Assembly: GCA_031308135.1 (NCBI GenBank)
Contig: JAHLJT010008446.1
Span: 165,900,241 to 165,964,240 of the forward strand
Reading direction: 5' to 3'
DNA from: Acheta domesticus
Lineage: Eukaryota > Arthropoda > Insecta > Orthoptera > Gryllidae
DNA: 64,000 nucleotides
Positions within the stretch are counted from its first letter, which is position 1, and every line of letters begins with the position of its first letter. The notes beneath the pieces were generated by a model, which saw only the letters and a program-made list of their open reading frames with translations, was not told where the DNA came from and made no database searches. Positions 32,214 to 42,225 of this stretch are shown piece after piece. A program made the translations under genes and the position numbers.

Positions 32214-33775
32214 TTAATCCTTCTGCGTGGGATGCCGTGTCCTGCACGGACCTATCGTTTCGCTTCTCTTTCGGGGTGCCATGTCAGATCCGCAAAGGGC
32301 CTCTCCCTTTTCACGCGGGATGACATGTACGGACGTTTTGGGGCTATTCCTTTCACTCTCGGTTTGCCGTGCCCTACACGGAAAGTTTGTTTAGTTCTGT
32401 TTCAACCGTTGTTGCCCTTGCTTCGTTAATACAGTCTAAACGCTAGTACGCATATATTCAGGTGCTAACCTGTAAAGACATTGTATAATTTTATTTTTTA
32501 GTAATTTTAAGTGGGTCAGTCATTTATTTTCTGCTCGTATCTGTTTAGAAGAATGTCGAAAAGAATTGTTTTGACAGATGCAGCAATTGAACAAGAACTT
32601 TTGTTGGAGAGTGACGACGACTCCAGTGATTGAGACGGTTCTAGTGACTCTGATGCTTTGTTAGACTACGAAGACGTCTTGGATGTGATAAATGATGTCA
32701 GCGCGTAATTCTGTGTCAAATACGTTTATTTGGGAAGATATGAACAATTACGGAGGCAAGAGAGAAACTTTTAGTAGTGAACACGGACCGCAAAATGTAG
32801 CTCTTTCCACAGTGAATATATTATCTTGTTTAAGCTGTTTTTCGATTTAGATTTAATTTCAAAGATAGTTTGCGAGACAAATCGATACGCTGAAGAGTTT
32901 ATGATAAATCGGGGAATGCTTTTTCCATTCCGTTCAAGAGTGAGAAACTGGCAATCTGTAAGCACGGATGAAATTTACATTGTTATCACTATGTTTATCT
33001 TAATGTGAATTGTGCAAAAGCCAACAATTCGATCATGCGTTTCAAGAAATTCTACCATGGGCACTTCGATATTTTCATTGGTAATGTCCTTAGACCGTTT
33101 CGAATCAATAAGAAGGTTTCTTTTTTTGTTGACAACGAGAAAAGAAGCTTTTTTAAGGCCCCAAAAGTTTTTAAACTTTACCCTATTCTACATTTAAACG
33201 AAAAAATAAAAAGTAATATTTGCCTGGGCAGAATATTTCCATTGATGAATCATTAACACTGTGGAAGGGTCGCTTATCATTTAAGCAATACATTCCTCTA
33301 AAAGCTGCCAAGTTTCGTATTAAAATTATTGAATTGTGCGAATCTGTTACAGGCTATTTATAGTCATTCATTGTTGATACCAACAGAGACACTGACGTGT
33401 GCTCATCAACGGCTGGAAAGTGTGACAACAAAACCAGTGAAATTGTGATGCAGTTAGTTTCCCCTTGCGGAATAAGGAACATACGATGTGGATGGACAAT
33501 TATTATAATTCCCAACGTTAGCAGCAACACTGATGAACCACCATACCGATTGTGTAGGAACTCTTCGGTCAAATAGAAAAAATCTTCTCAAATATGGAAA
33601 GAAGTTGAAAAACGGTGAACATGTTTCTCAGTGTTCAGGTTGTTATCGATAATAAAATGGATGGACAAAAACCTGTAACTATGATCAGTACCTATCACAA
33701 AAACGAATTCAAATCTGTTGAAACAAAATCTATAAAACAAAACAAATATTTTATTTAGCCAAAGTTAATAGCTTG
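32214..33775 (+). mobile_element. piggyBac-type DNA transposon, 3' end not found
   Basis: A TTAA at 32214-32217 is followed by TCCTTCTGCGTGGGATGCCG, resembling piggyBac-like termini, which insert at TTAA. Four degenerate repeats of about 45-50 bp follow (32224-32415), then a transposase remnant from 32553. Homology stops near 33775, and I cannot place the 3' terminus or second TTAA with confidence. Confidence 0.75.
32553..33770 (+). pseudogene. piggyBac transposase, frameshifted
   Basis: It starts MSKRIVLTDAAIEQELLLES, an acidic amino end with LLDYEDVLDVIND, then stops. The conserved core follows in changing frames: FDLDLISKIVCETNRYAEEF, RVRNWQSVSTDEIYIVITMF, KPTIRSC and RFESIRRFL (33000-33120), then SIDESLTLWKGRLSFKQYIP at about 33238-33300 (first catalytic Asp in the IDES motif), KAAKFRIKIIELCESVTGYL, and MWMDNYYNS at about 33488-33513 (second catalytic Asp). 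HKNEFKSVETKS precedes the loss of homology, so the third Asp and the carboxyl Cys-rich finger are absent. Confidence 0.83.
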
Positions 33776-34570
33776 TGTCCAGCTGACTGAGGCATGCGGA
33801 AACTCTCCCGCGGCAGGGTGCGCCCGGCTGCTTGCCGGCCACCGCGGCCAGGTAGGCCAGGCCCTTTCTCTTTGTCCGCAGTAGAATGACGCGGCGCAGG
33901 TTCAACACCCCACGCGGAAACATTACCCTTTTTGCCTTTCGAAAAAAAAGTTTTTCTAAGTTCGTGCGTTCTTCTTTTTCAGTATCTCAGGAAGCGACGT
34001 TAGGCCATATCTACAATAAACTGTCTTGTGAGGGGAACACCGGTACCAGAATATTCAAAAACAGAAAACGTTTGTTTCTTTGAAATAACACATTAGAGAA
34101 TCAATTATTCCGAATCCTCTGAGAATGAACACAATCATTTAATTTCTCAGTGTGTCCCAATATAAGCAGAAATGGTGCGAATCACACAGAATGTACGATA
34201 GATTTCTTAATATAAATGAAAGATGGTATCAAGAAAAGGAAAAACTTGTAACAATTTCCAAAACTCTTACAATGAAGAGGGAAACGTATAGTGACCAGCA
34301 CAATTACTTCGAAAGGAATAAATGATTACCAAATTCACAAAACGAAAGCTGAACTCTTTTCAAAACCCTTCGAAGCATTCTTGAACTTCCAAAGAAAAAT
34401 TAAAGAGCAAATTACACTTCCTTACTTTTCACATCAATTTACACTCCTCCGGATAATACTTTATCTCCAGCAGTGGGTGAAGAAGGGGTCATGGCACATG
34501 AAAATGATACTGCGTAAATACGTTCCCGCTTAGTGTCTTCTCACGCCGTGCACTAGTCCGCTGCAGCGAA
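33776..34570. other. no gene recognised
   Basis: A GC-rich stretch (33790-33910) abruptly follows the piggyBac remnant, then AT-rich sequence. Short open frames (33886-34083, 34291-34533) show no family motif I know. It may belong to the interrupted piggyBac element or to an insertion in it. Confidence 0.4.
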
Positions 34571-35140
34571 TGGCAAGTCAGTGGTAATTGTCCACCGAAC
34601 CTCCGCCTTTGTTCACATAACACGCCACTTCACTCCACGCCACGCTATCAGCGTGCCACACCACGCTCCCTGTGAGCGCCTCCCGTCACAACAGCCCCCA
34701 AAAAATGCCCCGGGCTGGAGCGGGCAGCGCAGCAGCTCTGGTTCCCTCCTGGCAAGGAAAGGGGGCGGGGGCGGCGGCTCTGAGGCAGCCCCTGCTCCTA
34801 GGGGGCGACAGCGGGCTGCTCCGTTCAGTCACGTACACATTTTGCATTTCCCTGGCGGGAATATTAGGTATTTGGGCGTACCCAGCGGGAAACTCAATAT
34901 TTTTTGGGACGCGCGAAATTCATATTTGGGCCCCATAATTCACTGCACCACCTTGGAACGCCCATAACGGGCGGGAATCAGCTAATTTGCTCAAAGAACG
35001 CCCAGCTGGGTGAAAAGTTACATGTTTATAGCCCGTGCTGGGAAAATGTGCTAACAGATGGCTTCAGACATCATTGTGCTTTTCTGTTATATAAAGACAG
35101 TGTCAGTGTAGCATACATCTCGGGTTCCAGTATCTTTCTG
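34570..35140. other. GC-rich stretch, unassigned
   Basis: Strongly GC-rich at 34640-34830, with several GGGCG/GGCGGGAA-like blocks at 34850-34985. Open frames on the plus strand (34581-34967) reflect base composition and contain no domain. It could be a regulatory or SINE-like segment; I cannot assign it. Confidence 0.4.
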
Positions 35141-35169
35141 TGATCTATCGTCCCGCTGCAGTTGCGAAC

Positions 35170-36030
35170 AAGAAATTATGAAGACAAAGAAACTGCTCTT
35201 TGGCAAAATCCACGCCCATCTGCTACTACATGTTGCAGACCAATCTGAATGCAGTTGAAACTAGAGAGTGCAGAGCTTTCAGCAGCAGAGAGAACATACA
35301 TTGACAGTCAGATAACTGTTCTACAACCCACTTTGCTCTGTCTGGTATATAAGAATATTATTTTAAGGCAGTGTTTGTTATTTGTTATGATTGACGAGAA
35401 GATTTGTAATGCCCTGACCGACACAAAATTCACACAGAAATGCTATTTATGTGGAGCGACTTCTAAACATTTCAATGATGTCGAGAAAGTTCTAATCATG
35501 GACGTTCACTCCACACGTTTAGAATTTGGTATTTCAGTACTGCACACTTGTATTCGATGCTTGGAATGCCTGCTGCATATATCTTGCAAAATTCCATTAA
35601 ATCATGGCAGGCACGTGGAGAAGACAAGATGATAGTGTCTGAAAACAAGAAAAAATACAGAAAGATTCGAAAGAAAATATGAGTTTATTAGTGAACATAC
35701 CAAAGCCTGTATTTGGCGATGCTAATGATCGTAATACGCTAGAAGTTTTTTGAGATTCCTGAGATATCGACATGTGTAACAGGTCTTGATCATGAACTAT
35801 ACTTTTATTATAATAGAACGATTTCGCATAGTGCTCATCGCCATTTGCAGTGGGTTTCGTATTCAGAAACGTTTCAAATATTTTGTGTTAATATAGCCAG
35901 ACTATTTGTGGAAAAATCCTCTTGGTACTATATGCCGCCAACAGTACACAAACTACTTATTCTTGGCCCAGCGGTGATGGCGAAATCTTTATTATACTGT
36001 CAGAAATGTCTGCATTATTTGTAATGTAAA
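35170..36030 (+). pseudogene. Transib transposase remnant (RAG1-related)
   Basis: Transib transposases are the DNA-transposon relatives of the V(D)J recombinase subunit RAG1. The frame from 35249 (open upstream as ALWQNPRPS) gives LESAELSAAERTYIDSQITV, then VMIDEKICNALTD at 35384-35422, CYLCGATSKHFNDVEKV (a CX2C followed by GATSK, the Transib/RAG1 zinc site), FGISVLHTCIRCLECLLHIS and CKIPLNHGRHVEKTR. It stops at 35630. Degraded sequence continues through VNIPKPVFGDANDRNT-like residues, and WYYMPPTVHKLLILGPAVM at 35923-35979. The last region with the catalytic Glu is missing. By alignment from memory the Asp in MID is the second catalytic Asp. Confidence 0.75.
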
Positions 36031-36039
36031 ACAATATAA

Positions 36040-36290
36040 AACTACGTTAAAGTATCATGTGCGCAAATTAAATTTAATGTACACGTACCGTAACTTTAAA
36101 GTACGTGTACATTAAATGTAATGTGCGTGTGCAATTAAATTTAATGTATGCGTATACATTAAATTTTACTGTACGTGTACATTACATTTAATTTACGTAC
36201 ATGATAATTACTTTAATGTACTTGTACATTAAATTTATTGTACGTGTGCATGAAATTTACTGTACATCAACTTTTAAAATTTTAATTTTA
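36040..36290. repeat. palindromic repeat array A (ACATTAAATTTAATGT units)
   Basis: Alternating units of TTAAATTTAATGT and GTACGTGTAC or GTACACGTAC, for example around 36065-36125 and 36160-36250. ACATTAAATTTAATGT is its own reverse complement. A similar array lies at 38540-38720, on the other side of the Tc1 transposase. Confidence 0.8.
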
Positions 36291-36355
36291 TTTATATTTA
36301 ATAAATAAATATATAAAATTAAATAAAGAATTATTTATATAAAATTTAAAAATTT

Positions 36356-36620
36356 AAAATTTGTTCAAAGAATTGTCACCCCCGACCGGGATTCGAACCC
36401 GAGTCTCCTGGGTTACGCCCAGTTACTCTAATCACTATCCTCTCGAGATAACCAATTCATTGAACAGTTTCTTAAGCCTGATGTATTGCCCGTTTGGATA
36501 TATGCAATTGTCACCACTTTGCCACCTTTTTGGACTCGTTTACGCTCGAAAATATGTCCCGCAGACGTAAAGAATACTAAGTTCTGACCTTGTTGCAGTA
36601 ACAATTCTATGAACAAATTT
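36356..36620. mobile_element. short element with terminal inverted repeats enclosing a tRNA-like sequence
   Basis: The left end AAATTTGTTCAAAGAATTGT (36358) and the right end read on the minus strand AAATTTGTTCATAGAATTGT (from 36620) are inverted repeats differing at one base in the first 20. Inside, on the minus strand at about 36375-36450, is a tRNA-like block with A-box-like TAGTGATTAGAGTA and a B box GGTTCGAATCC, without a convincing acceptor stem. It may be a SINE head captured in a MITE, or a SINE with chance flanks. Confidence 0.6.
36375..36450 (-). other. tRNA-like SINE head (Pol III A and B boxes)
   Basis: On the minus strand: GGATAGTGATTAGAGTAAC, then an anticodon-like stem CTGGG-CGTAA-CCCAG, then CGGGTTCGAATCCCG (T arm and B box). 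The acceptor arms do not pair, so it is not a working tRNA gene. This is the usual state of a SINE promoter head. Confidence 0.65.
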
Positions 36621-37230
36621 AAATATTTCCGGTGAATTTGAAAAAAATTGTAACTAAAGAATTACCGTGCTATGTAGGTCGCTACAGTTTCATTATTAGA
36701 TTTTTAGTTTTATTTGTTACCAATTTGAATATAAATCCGAATTTTAAAATTTATATTTTTGTATACTTGTTGAAAATATATTTTAAATTTATTATAATTA
36801 AGTTCAAATAGTGGAAGAAAAAAATGTCTATGTTTTTAAACAGAATCTACAGACGTGATCAAATTATTAGACTAAAGAACGTATTTGTAATGTTCCTCGG
36901 TTCAATGATGTAAAAATAGAAGAGAAATGCAAAATATCAGATTGTTTTTACTGGTTACCTCATTCTTGATTGTTTTTAAGAAATTTCTCTTTCAGGGAAC
37001 TCCCAAATCAATTTATTTTTCACTGTTGGTTACATTTGTCAGTTTCCCTCCTAAGTGTGTTAGTGTAGGCTTGCGGTACACGTGCTTTGCAATTCTGTCT
37101 ACAGTGTGATTGGAAGTTCCTATAGTGACATTCGGTTTGGTTTTCATTTTCCATACCTCTTGCTATATTCTGCTGACATTATAAAGTCTGAGAACTTGAT
37201 TATAATCAATATAGGGAGAATATTGAAGAG
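36621..37230. other. no gene seen
   Basis: AT-rich sequence with no recognisable coding motif; probably the 5' non-coding part of the Tc1-type element and flanking DNA. Confidence 0.45.
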
Positions 37231-37244
37231 TGTAGTATAAAGTA

Positions 37245-38330
37245 AGGTTGTGGGAAAGATAAAGGACATTTCACCTCGGAAAACTGCTCTTGTGGCAGCA
37301 CTTATTGCTGAAAACTGTTATACACAGCAGTAAATTGCTAAGAGAATGAAAATATCGCAGAAAACCGTTAGCAGAATCAAAATCTCAAAGCAGGAAAGTA
37401 GTGAATCCAAACCAAAGAGAGCAGGAAAATGTGGACGTAAGAGAGAAATCAGTCCTAGAAAAACGAGAAAACCTATGATGTTGGCAACATTGAACCATAA
37501 ACTAACGTCCAATGACTTGAGTCATCACGTGAAAGGTTTTGGGGTTGCTGTGTCTCCTGTGACAGTGAGGAGAAGGTTGTGTGAATAGGGTTTAAAAGCA
37601 TGCCGATTAAGAAAAAACAGAAAATCACTATATCAACGAAACACAAGAGACTACAATGGGCCAAACATCTAAAGTATACGAGTGAGGACTTGGCAAAGGT
37701 ATATACAATTCTATGACAAAATTATAGGGGAAATGTGCTGCAAAATGAAATTTTGTGTTGCAGATTGTGATGCTTTATTGGTATGCAATAAATGCACATT
37801 TTAATGGTATGCTTCAGTGACGAATCTGTATTCACCGGGGTTGCAGAAACGAGTCAGTACGTTTGTAGGAGACCAGGAGAAGCTTTCAAGTCTGAATGCT
37901 TGCAACAATTTATGAAGCATCCAACATCCATTATGGTATGGAGCGTGATGTCTGTGAAACGTCCGGACAGATTGGACATTGTCGATGTGAAAATGAGGAA
38001 AGATCAATACAAAAAATCCTTGAAAAGTAACTATTTATCCAAATTAGAGTGGTTCCCTAATGAAGATGCTATTTTTATTCATGATGGAGCACCGTTCCCC
38101 AAAGCCAAATGGGTCTCAAAATATTTAGAAGAAAAGCAAATGAAAGTGTTACCCTGGCCAGGAAATAGCCCTGACATGAACCCCTTAGAAAAGTGATGGG
38201 GTACTATAAGGAAATATAAATAACTACCAAAGAAGAACTCGTGCGCAAACTAGAGGAAATTTGGTACCGCGACAATGAAATTAAAAACTTCTGTAAAAGT
38301 TCGTAAAAACATGCCAAACAGGATAAAGTT
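37245..38330 (+). pseudogene. Tc1-type (DD34E) transposase, broken
   Basis: Amino end: ISPRKTALVAALIAENCYTQ, KRMKISQKTVSRI (helix-turn-helix), then KRAGKCGRKREISPRKTRKP. After stops comes KHKRLQWAKHLKYTSEDLAK, where a 110-bp insertion (37703-37812) interrupts. VCFSDESVFTG holds the first Asp, FKSECLQQFMKHPTSIMVWS follows, IFIHDGAPFPKAKWV the second Asp, and NSPDMNPLEK the catalytic Glu. There are 34 residues between the second Asp and the Glu, the Tc1 spacing. A TGA falls directly after LEK. The DNA-binding and catalytic parts are recognisable but in several frames. Confidence 0.87.
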
Positions 38331-38539
38331 GTTGATTAAGAATAAAGGCATGCACACCAAGTATTAAACGTATCAATGTAACATGTACACAGATATAATC
38401 TTGCAATAAACGCAAATATTTTGCAGAAAATGTCTTTAGTCTCATAATTTGAACACGTGTGTTCCATACATTGTTCCATACATTCCATGTTCCATACATT
38501 CCACAATTATTTTTCAAATCTGCGTGAATTTTAATTTTA

Positions 38540-38720
38540 ACATTAAATTTAATGCACAAACATTTACCTCGTTTTAACGTACACGATACATTAAATTTAA
38601 TATACTGTAGTACATTAAATCTACATTGATTTTAGTTTACACATTAAATTTAATGTACATGCACATTAGTTACGTGTACACGATACAGTAAATTTAATGT
38701 AAAACAGTGCATTAAACAGT
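38540..38720. repeat. palindromic repeat array B (ACATTAAATTTAATGT units)
   Basis: Units such as CATTAAATTTAATGCAC, ACATTAAATTTAATATAC and ACATTAAATTTAATGTACATG with ACGTGTACACGATAC spacers. Same vocabulary as array A at 36040-36290. Confidence 0.8.
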
Positions 38721-38774
38721 GACAGTGTACCTGTTGGTCAGTTATCCGAAGAAGCACATAATAAAGACATTAAT

Positions 38775-39290
38775 AAAGGCTCTAGCCGAATAATGGGGGT
38801 TTTCGGCCTTAGTTTGCAATTCGACAAAGATTTTTTCACATGTTCGGTTGTAGAAAATATTATTTGCAAAATATGTTTCTCTTTGTTAGAAAAACGTTTG
38901 TTTGCATTTACTGGATTAAACTGGAAACAAATTCAACGATTACAACAAAAGTTAACTTCAGTGAGAAACACGTAAAACAAATCTTCTTTGCAAGCCTTGT
39001 CTTTTTATTTAAACTAAAAACGGGAAATTCGAATAATGCCTTGGCTTCAATTTTGGGTTTAAAAAGCGATCAAATTGTATCGTATTTCTGAAAATATGTT
39101 ATGGACTCATTTCAGAAAAATGTTTTCTGTTTACAGGCGTCGACGCCTGTAACAGAGAAGATCTTATTGCTAATCACTCCTCAGCCTGTGTAAAAAGTTT
39201 GCATAATTTGGAGGATTGATTAGTGCTTATAATTGATAATACATAAGGCATGAAAAAAGTGCACCTTCGTGTAACTTCATAGATTAGGGT
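38775..39290 (+). pseudogene. DDE_Tnp_4-type transposase remnant (HARBI1/IS5-like)
   Basis: ENIICKICFSLLEKRLFAFT then GLNWKQIQRLQQKL, then in the next frame FASLVFLFKLKTGNSNNALA and SILGLKSDQIVSYF. This KLKTG-SN-LAS-G--S-Q-VS pattern is the helical region before the catalytic domain in DDE_Tnp_4 transposases. Further on GVDACNREDLIANHSSACVK and LVLIIDNT resemble the first catalytic segment (D-T). At least three stops and frameshifts. The rest of the catalytic domain is absent; mariner sequence follows at 39310. Confidence 0.6.
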
Positions 39291-39309
39291 GAAACTGATG
39301 AAACTGTGA

Positions 39310-39765
39310 AAATCTCATGGTGAAACTGTGAATGCTGCGTCGTACTGCACCACTCTGCTGGAAGTCCGACAGGCCATTCGCCGCAAGCGACCGGAACTCC
39401 TGTCAAAGGTGTGATTTTTCTGGATGACAATGCCCGCCCTCACACAGCAAGACCAACGCAGGAGCTGATACGGACATTTCATTGGGAACGCTTGGAACAT
39501 CCACCGTACCCCAGTGACCAGTGACTTACCCCAGTGATTTTCATCTGTTTGGGCCCCTAAAAAGCATTTGGATGACTGTCATTTTGATACAGATGATGCC
39601 GTAATCTATGAGGTTACACGTTGGCTGCGACAGCAACCAACGGACTTCTTTGCTGCTGGCTTTCAAGGACTTGTTATGAATGGGATAAGTGCTTGAATGT
39701 GCAGGGTGATTATGTGGAAAAGTCATATCTGTCATGTCAAAAGTCATATCTCTCAACTCAACATA
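39310..39765 (+). pseudogene. mariner transposase C-terminal fragment
   Basis: GETVNAASYCTTLLEVRQAI and RRKRPELLSKGVIFLDDNAR then PHTA, the second catalytic Asp region of mariner transposases (consensus HDNARPH; here DDNARPH). ERLEHPPYPSD follows, then, after a small local duplication near 39520, frames giving DFHLFGPLKKHLDDCHFDTD-like residues and the carboxyl end WDKCLNVQGDYVEK. The amino-terminal half and first Asp are absent. Sequence type suggests DD34D. Confidence 0.82.
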
Positions 39766-39774
39766 GAGGGTATA

Positions 39775-41567
39775 AACTAGTCAAAATGTCAATATTTTTC
39801 AAAGATTCTCAACAAGAACAGGATTGACATAATGCTCATTCAAGAGTTGCACGTAGAAAGTGAGGAGCAGGCTCGCAGTAGAGCACTATACTGCGATTTT
39901 TGTAGGAAGAGCTCTCAAGATAACTCAAATCCCATCTTCGCGATGGAATATGTCACGGCATTTCGCGTCTTTTCTCGGTCTTGCCGGTAGAAGTCGCATG
40001 ATCGCAAGCACTGCTTCATACGGTCGCGATCGTGCGAAATCTAGCGGAACGACTGTGAATGATATGAAATGCCGTGACATATTCCATCGCGAAGATGGGA
40101 TTTGAGTTATCTTGAGAGCTCTTCCTATAAAAATCGCAGTATAATACCTGGATACGGCATAATGGGAATTACATACCATCACATATACTCAATAGCCATC
40201 TATGTACGCAGTGATATTGAAGATGTGATACTAGTGAGTAGCTTTGTCTGTGATATTCATAAGATCGTTGTACGAATTGGAGATATGAACATTGTTAATG
40301 TCTATAAACCCCCAACTACCCAGTGGAGCGTGAAGCACCTTCCAACATACATCCGACACTGTATGCCGAGACTTCAATAGTCACCATAACCACTGGAAAT
40401 ATTGAGAAAACGATGAAAATGGTGAATACTAAGTTATGTGGGGAGAACAGAATAACCTACAGTTAATATTTGATGCCAAGGATAAGTGCACCTTTAAATC
40501 GAGAGCCTGGAACACGGAGTCCAACCCAGACCAGGCGTTTGTGTCAACTAACTCAGAAGGCCGTCCCCCACTAATATCAAGACGCGTTCTAGAAGACTTT
40601 CCGAAGAGTCAATACCGCCCTGTTATATATGAGATGGGAATACAGATACCTATTATAAGATCTTACCCCAGACCGAGGTGGAATTTCCAAAAGGCGCACT
40701 GGAACGGTTTCAAAATTGACCTTGATAAACGTCTCGAGGTTATACCACCAACGGTTGCTAACTGTAGGTTTGTTGGCGCAACTATTGCAAGTGCTAAGAA
40801 ACATATCCCAAGGGAATATCGAAAGGAATACATTCCTGGATGGTCTGAAGAGAGTGAAACGCAGTATAGAAACTTCCTGCAAAGCGGAGACCCCGAAATG
40901 GCTGAGGACTTACTACATTCACTGGACGCAGCCCGTAGACAAAAGTGGTACCACTGCTAATATCGATTTGAAACATTCTTGCCGGAGAGCCTGGAGCTTA
41001 CTCCGGAAACTAGGCGTCAGTAAACAAGCTGCTCGCCAGCGAGTGGGTGTGACTCCTAACCAAATATCTGCGCGTATCCAAATATCTCCTTTGAGGGCCC
41101 CTAAAGATAAGAAACACACCAAAGCCATCACGCGAGAGCTCAAGGTCTTCAGAAGGAATGTGTCGAGGAATCCGCGGAAGCCAGAAGGATTCAGATGAGC
41201 GAGGTGCGTGAAGCGATAAAATCTTTGAAAATTGGGAAGGCGCCAGGGTTCGACGGGGTCCATAATGAATTCCTTAGTAATTGCGGTCTGTGGAATGGAT
41301 GGCAATTTTACTCCGATATTCTAGCCTATGGAAAACTACCTAGGTAATTCAAAAGAGCCACAATAATAGGCATCCTGAAACCTGGGAAACCAAACGACCA
41401 ACCTGAAAGTTATAGACCAATTTCCCTTGTAAGTTCTTGCTGTAAGTTGTTTGAAAGGCTCCTTCTTGGCAGACTAAATGGGAAAATATTGCAACATTTG
41501 CCAATAGAACAAGCCGGTTTCAGAGAAGGGAGAAGTTGCACAGATCAGGTGCTGAGTCTTACAAGCT
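39775..41567 (+). pseudogene. EN-type LINE ORF2 (Jockey/CR1-like), 3' truncated and interrupted by a MITE
   Basis: It starts FSKILNKNRIDIMLIQEL (endonuclease Q-E motif), is interrupted by the MITE at 39889-40141, resumes IPGYGIMGITYH and SIAIYVRSDIEDV, then MNIVNVYKPPTTQW. Next come RAWNTESNPDQAFVS and PRPRWNFQKAHWNGFKIDLD, the endonuclease end and linker. RT begins EVREAIKSLKIGKAPGFDGV (41197), continues after one stop with GILKPGKPNDQPESYRPISL and IEQAGFREGRSCTDQVLSL. It ends abruptly at about 41567, where R2/R4-type sequence begins. The catalytic Asp box was never reached. Confidence 0.82.
39889..40141. mobile_element. foldback MITE, copy 1 (TA target, about 80-bp inverted arms)
   Basis: TACTGCGATTTTTGTAGGAA at the left is mirrored by TTCCTATAAAAATCGCAGTA at the right, and the inverted arms continue for about 80 bp with few mismatches. 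TA lies on both sides (39887-39888, 40142-40143). No coding capacity. The TA target and structure fit a Tc1/mariner-type MITE. A sister copy is at 49187-49419. Confidence 0.88.
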
Positions 41568-42225
41568 GTGTAGTTACTTCCACTGGCAGATCTGTACCGC
41601 CTTCGAAGTTCCAAACACATGCCCAAGAACACTCACCAAAACTGGTGACGTCTGGTATTTGGATTGTGTTCGATATTGTACTACCAACAAATTCAAACTG
41701 ATTGCACGATAGCGGCAAACAAACTGGATATAGTTATCCGGGATTTGTAGAATAAAATCGTGTTTACTTGTCGATGTTGCTGTACCTTGCGATCAAACCG
41801 TCGTTACCAAGGAGGTAGTGAAATGTTTTAAATACAAGAGTTTGGAAATTGAGATCAGCCGAATGTGGGGCGTAAAAGCACAGGTCGTCCCGATAAGTAT
41901 CGGAGCTCTGGGATTTGTTCCGCAAAATTATTGTAAGAACTTGGCTAAACTCCCAGGTAATTCAAAAGACTGGGAAATAAAGCAAAAAATAAGCAAAAAT
42001 AAGAAAATATAAAGCAAAAATAAAGCAAGAAATCGCTTTATTTGGAACAGCTCACATTTTGCACAAAGTATTGTAGAGGCACTGACAGACACCGGATCTG
42101 CTCCTTAGGTAGCTGGTTGCAACCTGGAGTAGATTTTATATTCAGCCGACACATAACATCTTTAGTCGTGAAATAGAGGAATACTGATAATAACAATAAT
42201 AACAACAACAATAATAATAATGACA
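41568..42225 (+). pseudogene. R2/R4-type LINE C-terminal region, second copy
   Basis: It matches 31526-31800 at DNA level from TGTGTAGTTAC on (CACTGGCAGATCTGTACCGCC is shared). It then extends further: KCFKYKSLEIEISRMWGVKA, VVPISIGALGFVPQNYCKNL, and ALFGTAHILHKVL before a stop at about 42053, the usual protein end of this LINE group. A 3' UTR ends in AAT/AAC-rich repeats at 42188-42220. Frameshifts and stops abound, and the REL core is degraded (LDIVIRDL-like). Confidence 0.82.

Noticed and set aside
34581..34967. 128-codon plus-strand open frame
   Set aside because: Low-complexity Gly/Pro/Arg sequence following local GC content, no conserved motif.
36375..36450. Functional tRNA gene
   Set aside because: The T arm and B box are good but the acceptor arms do not pair; a SINE-type relic fits better.
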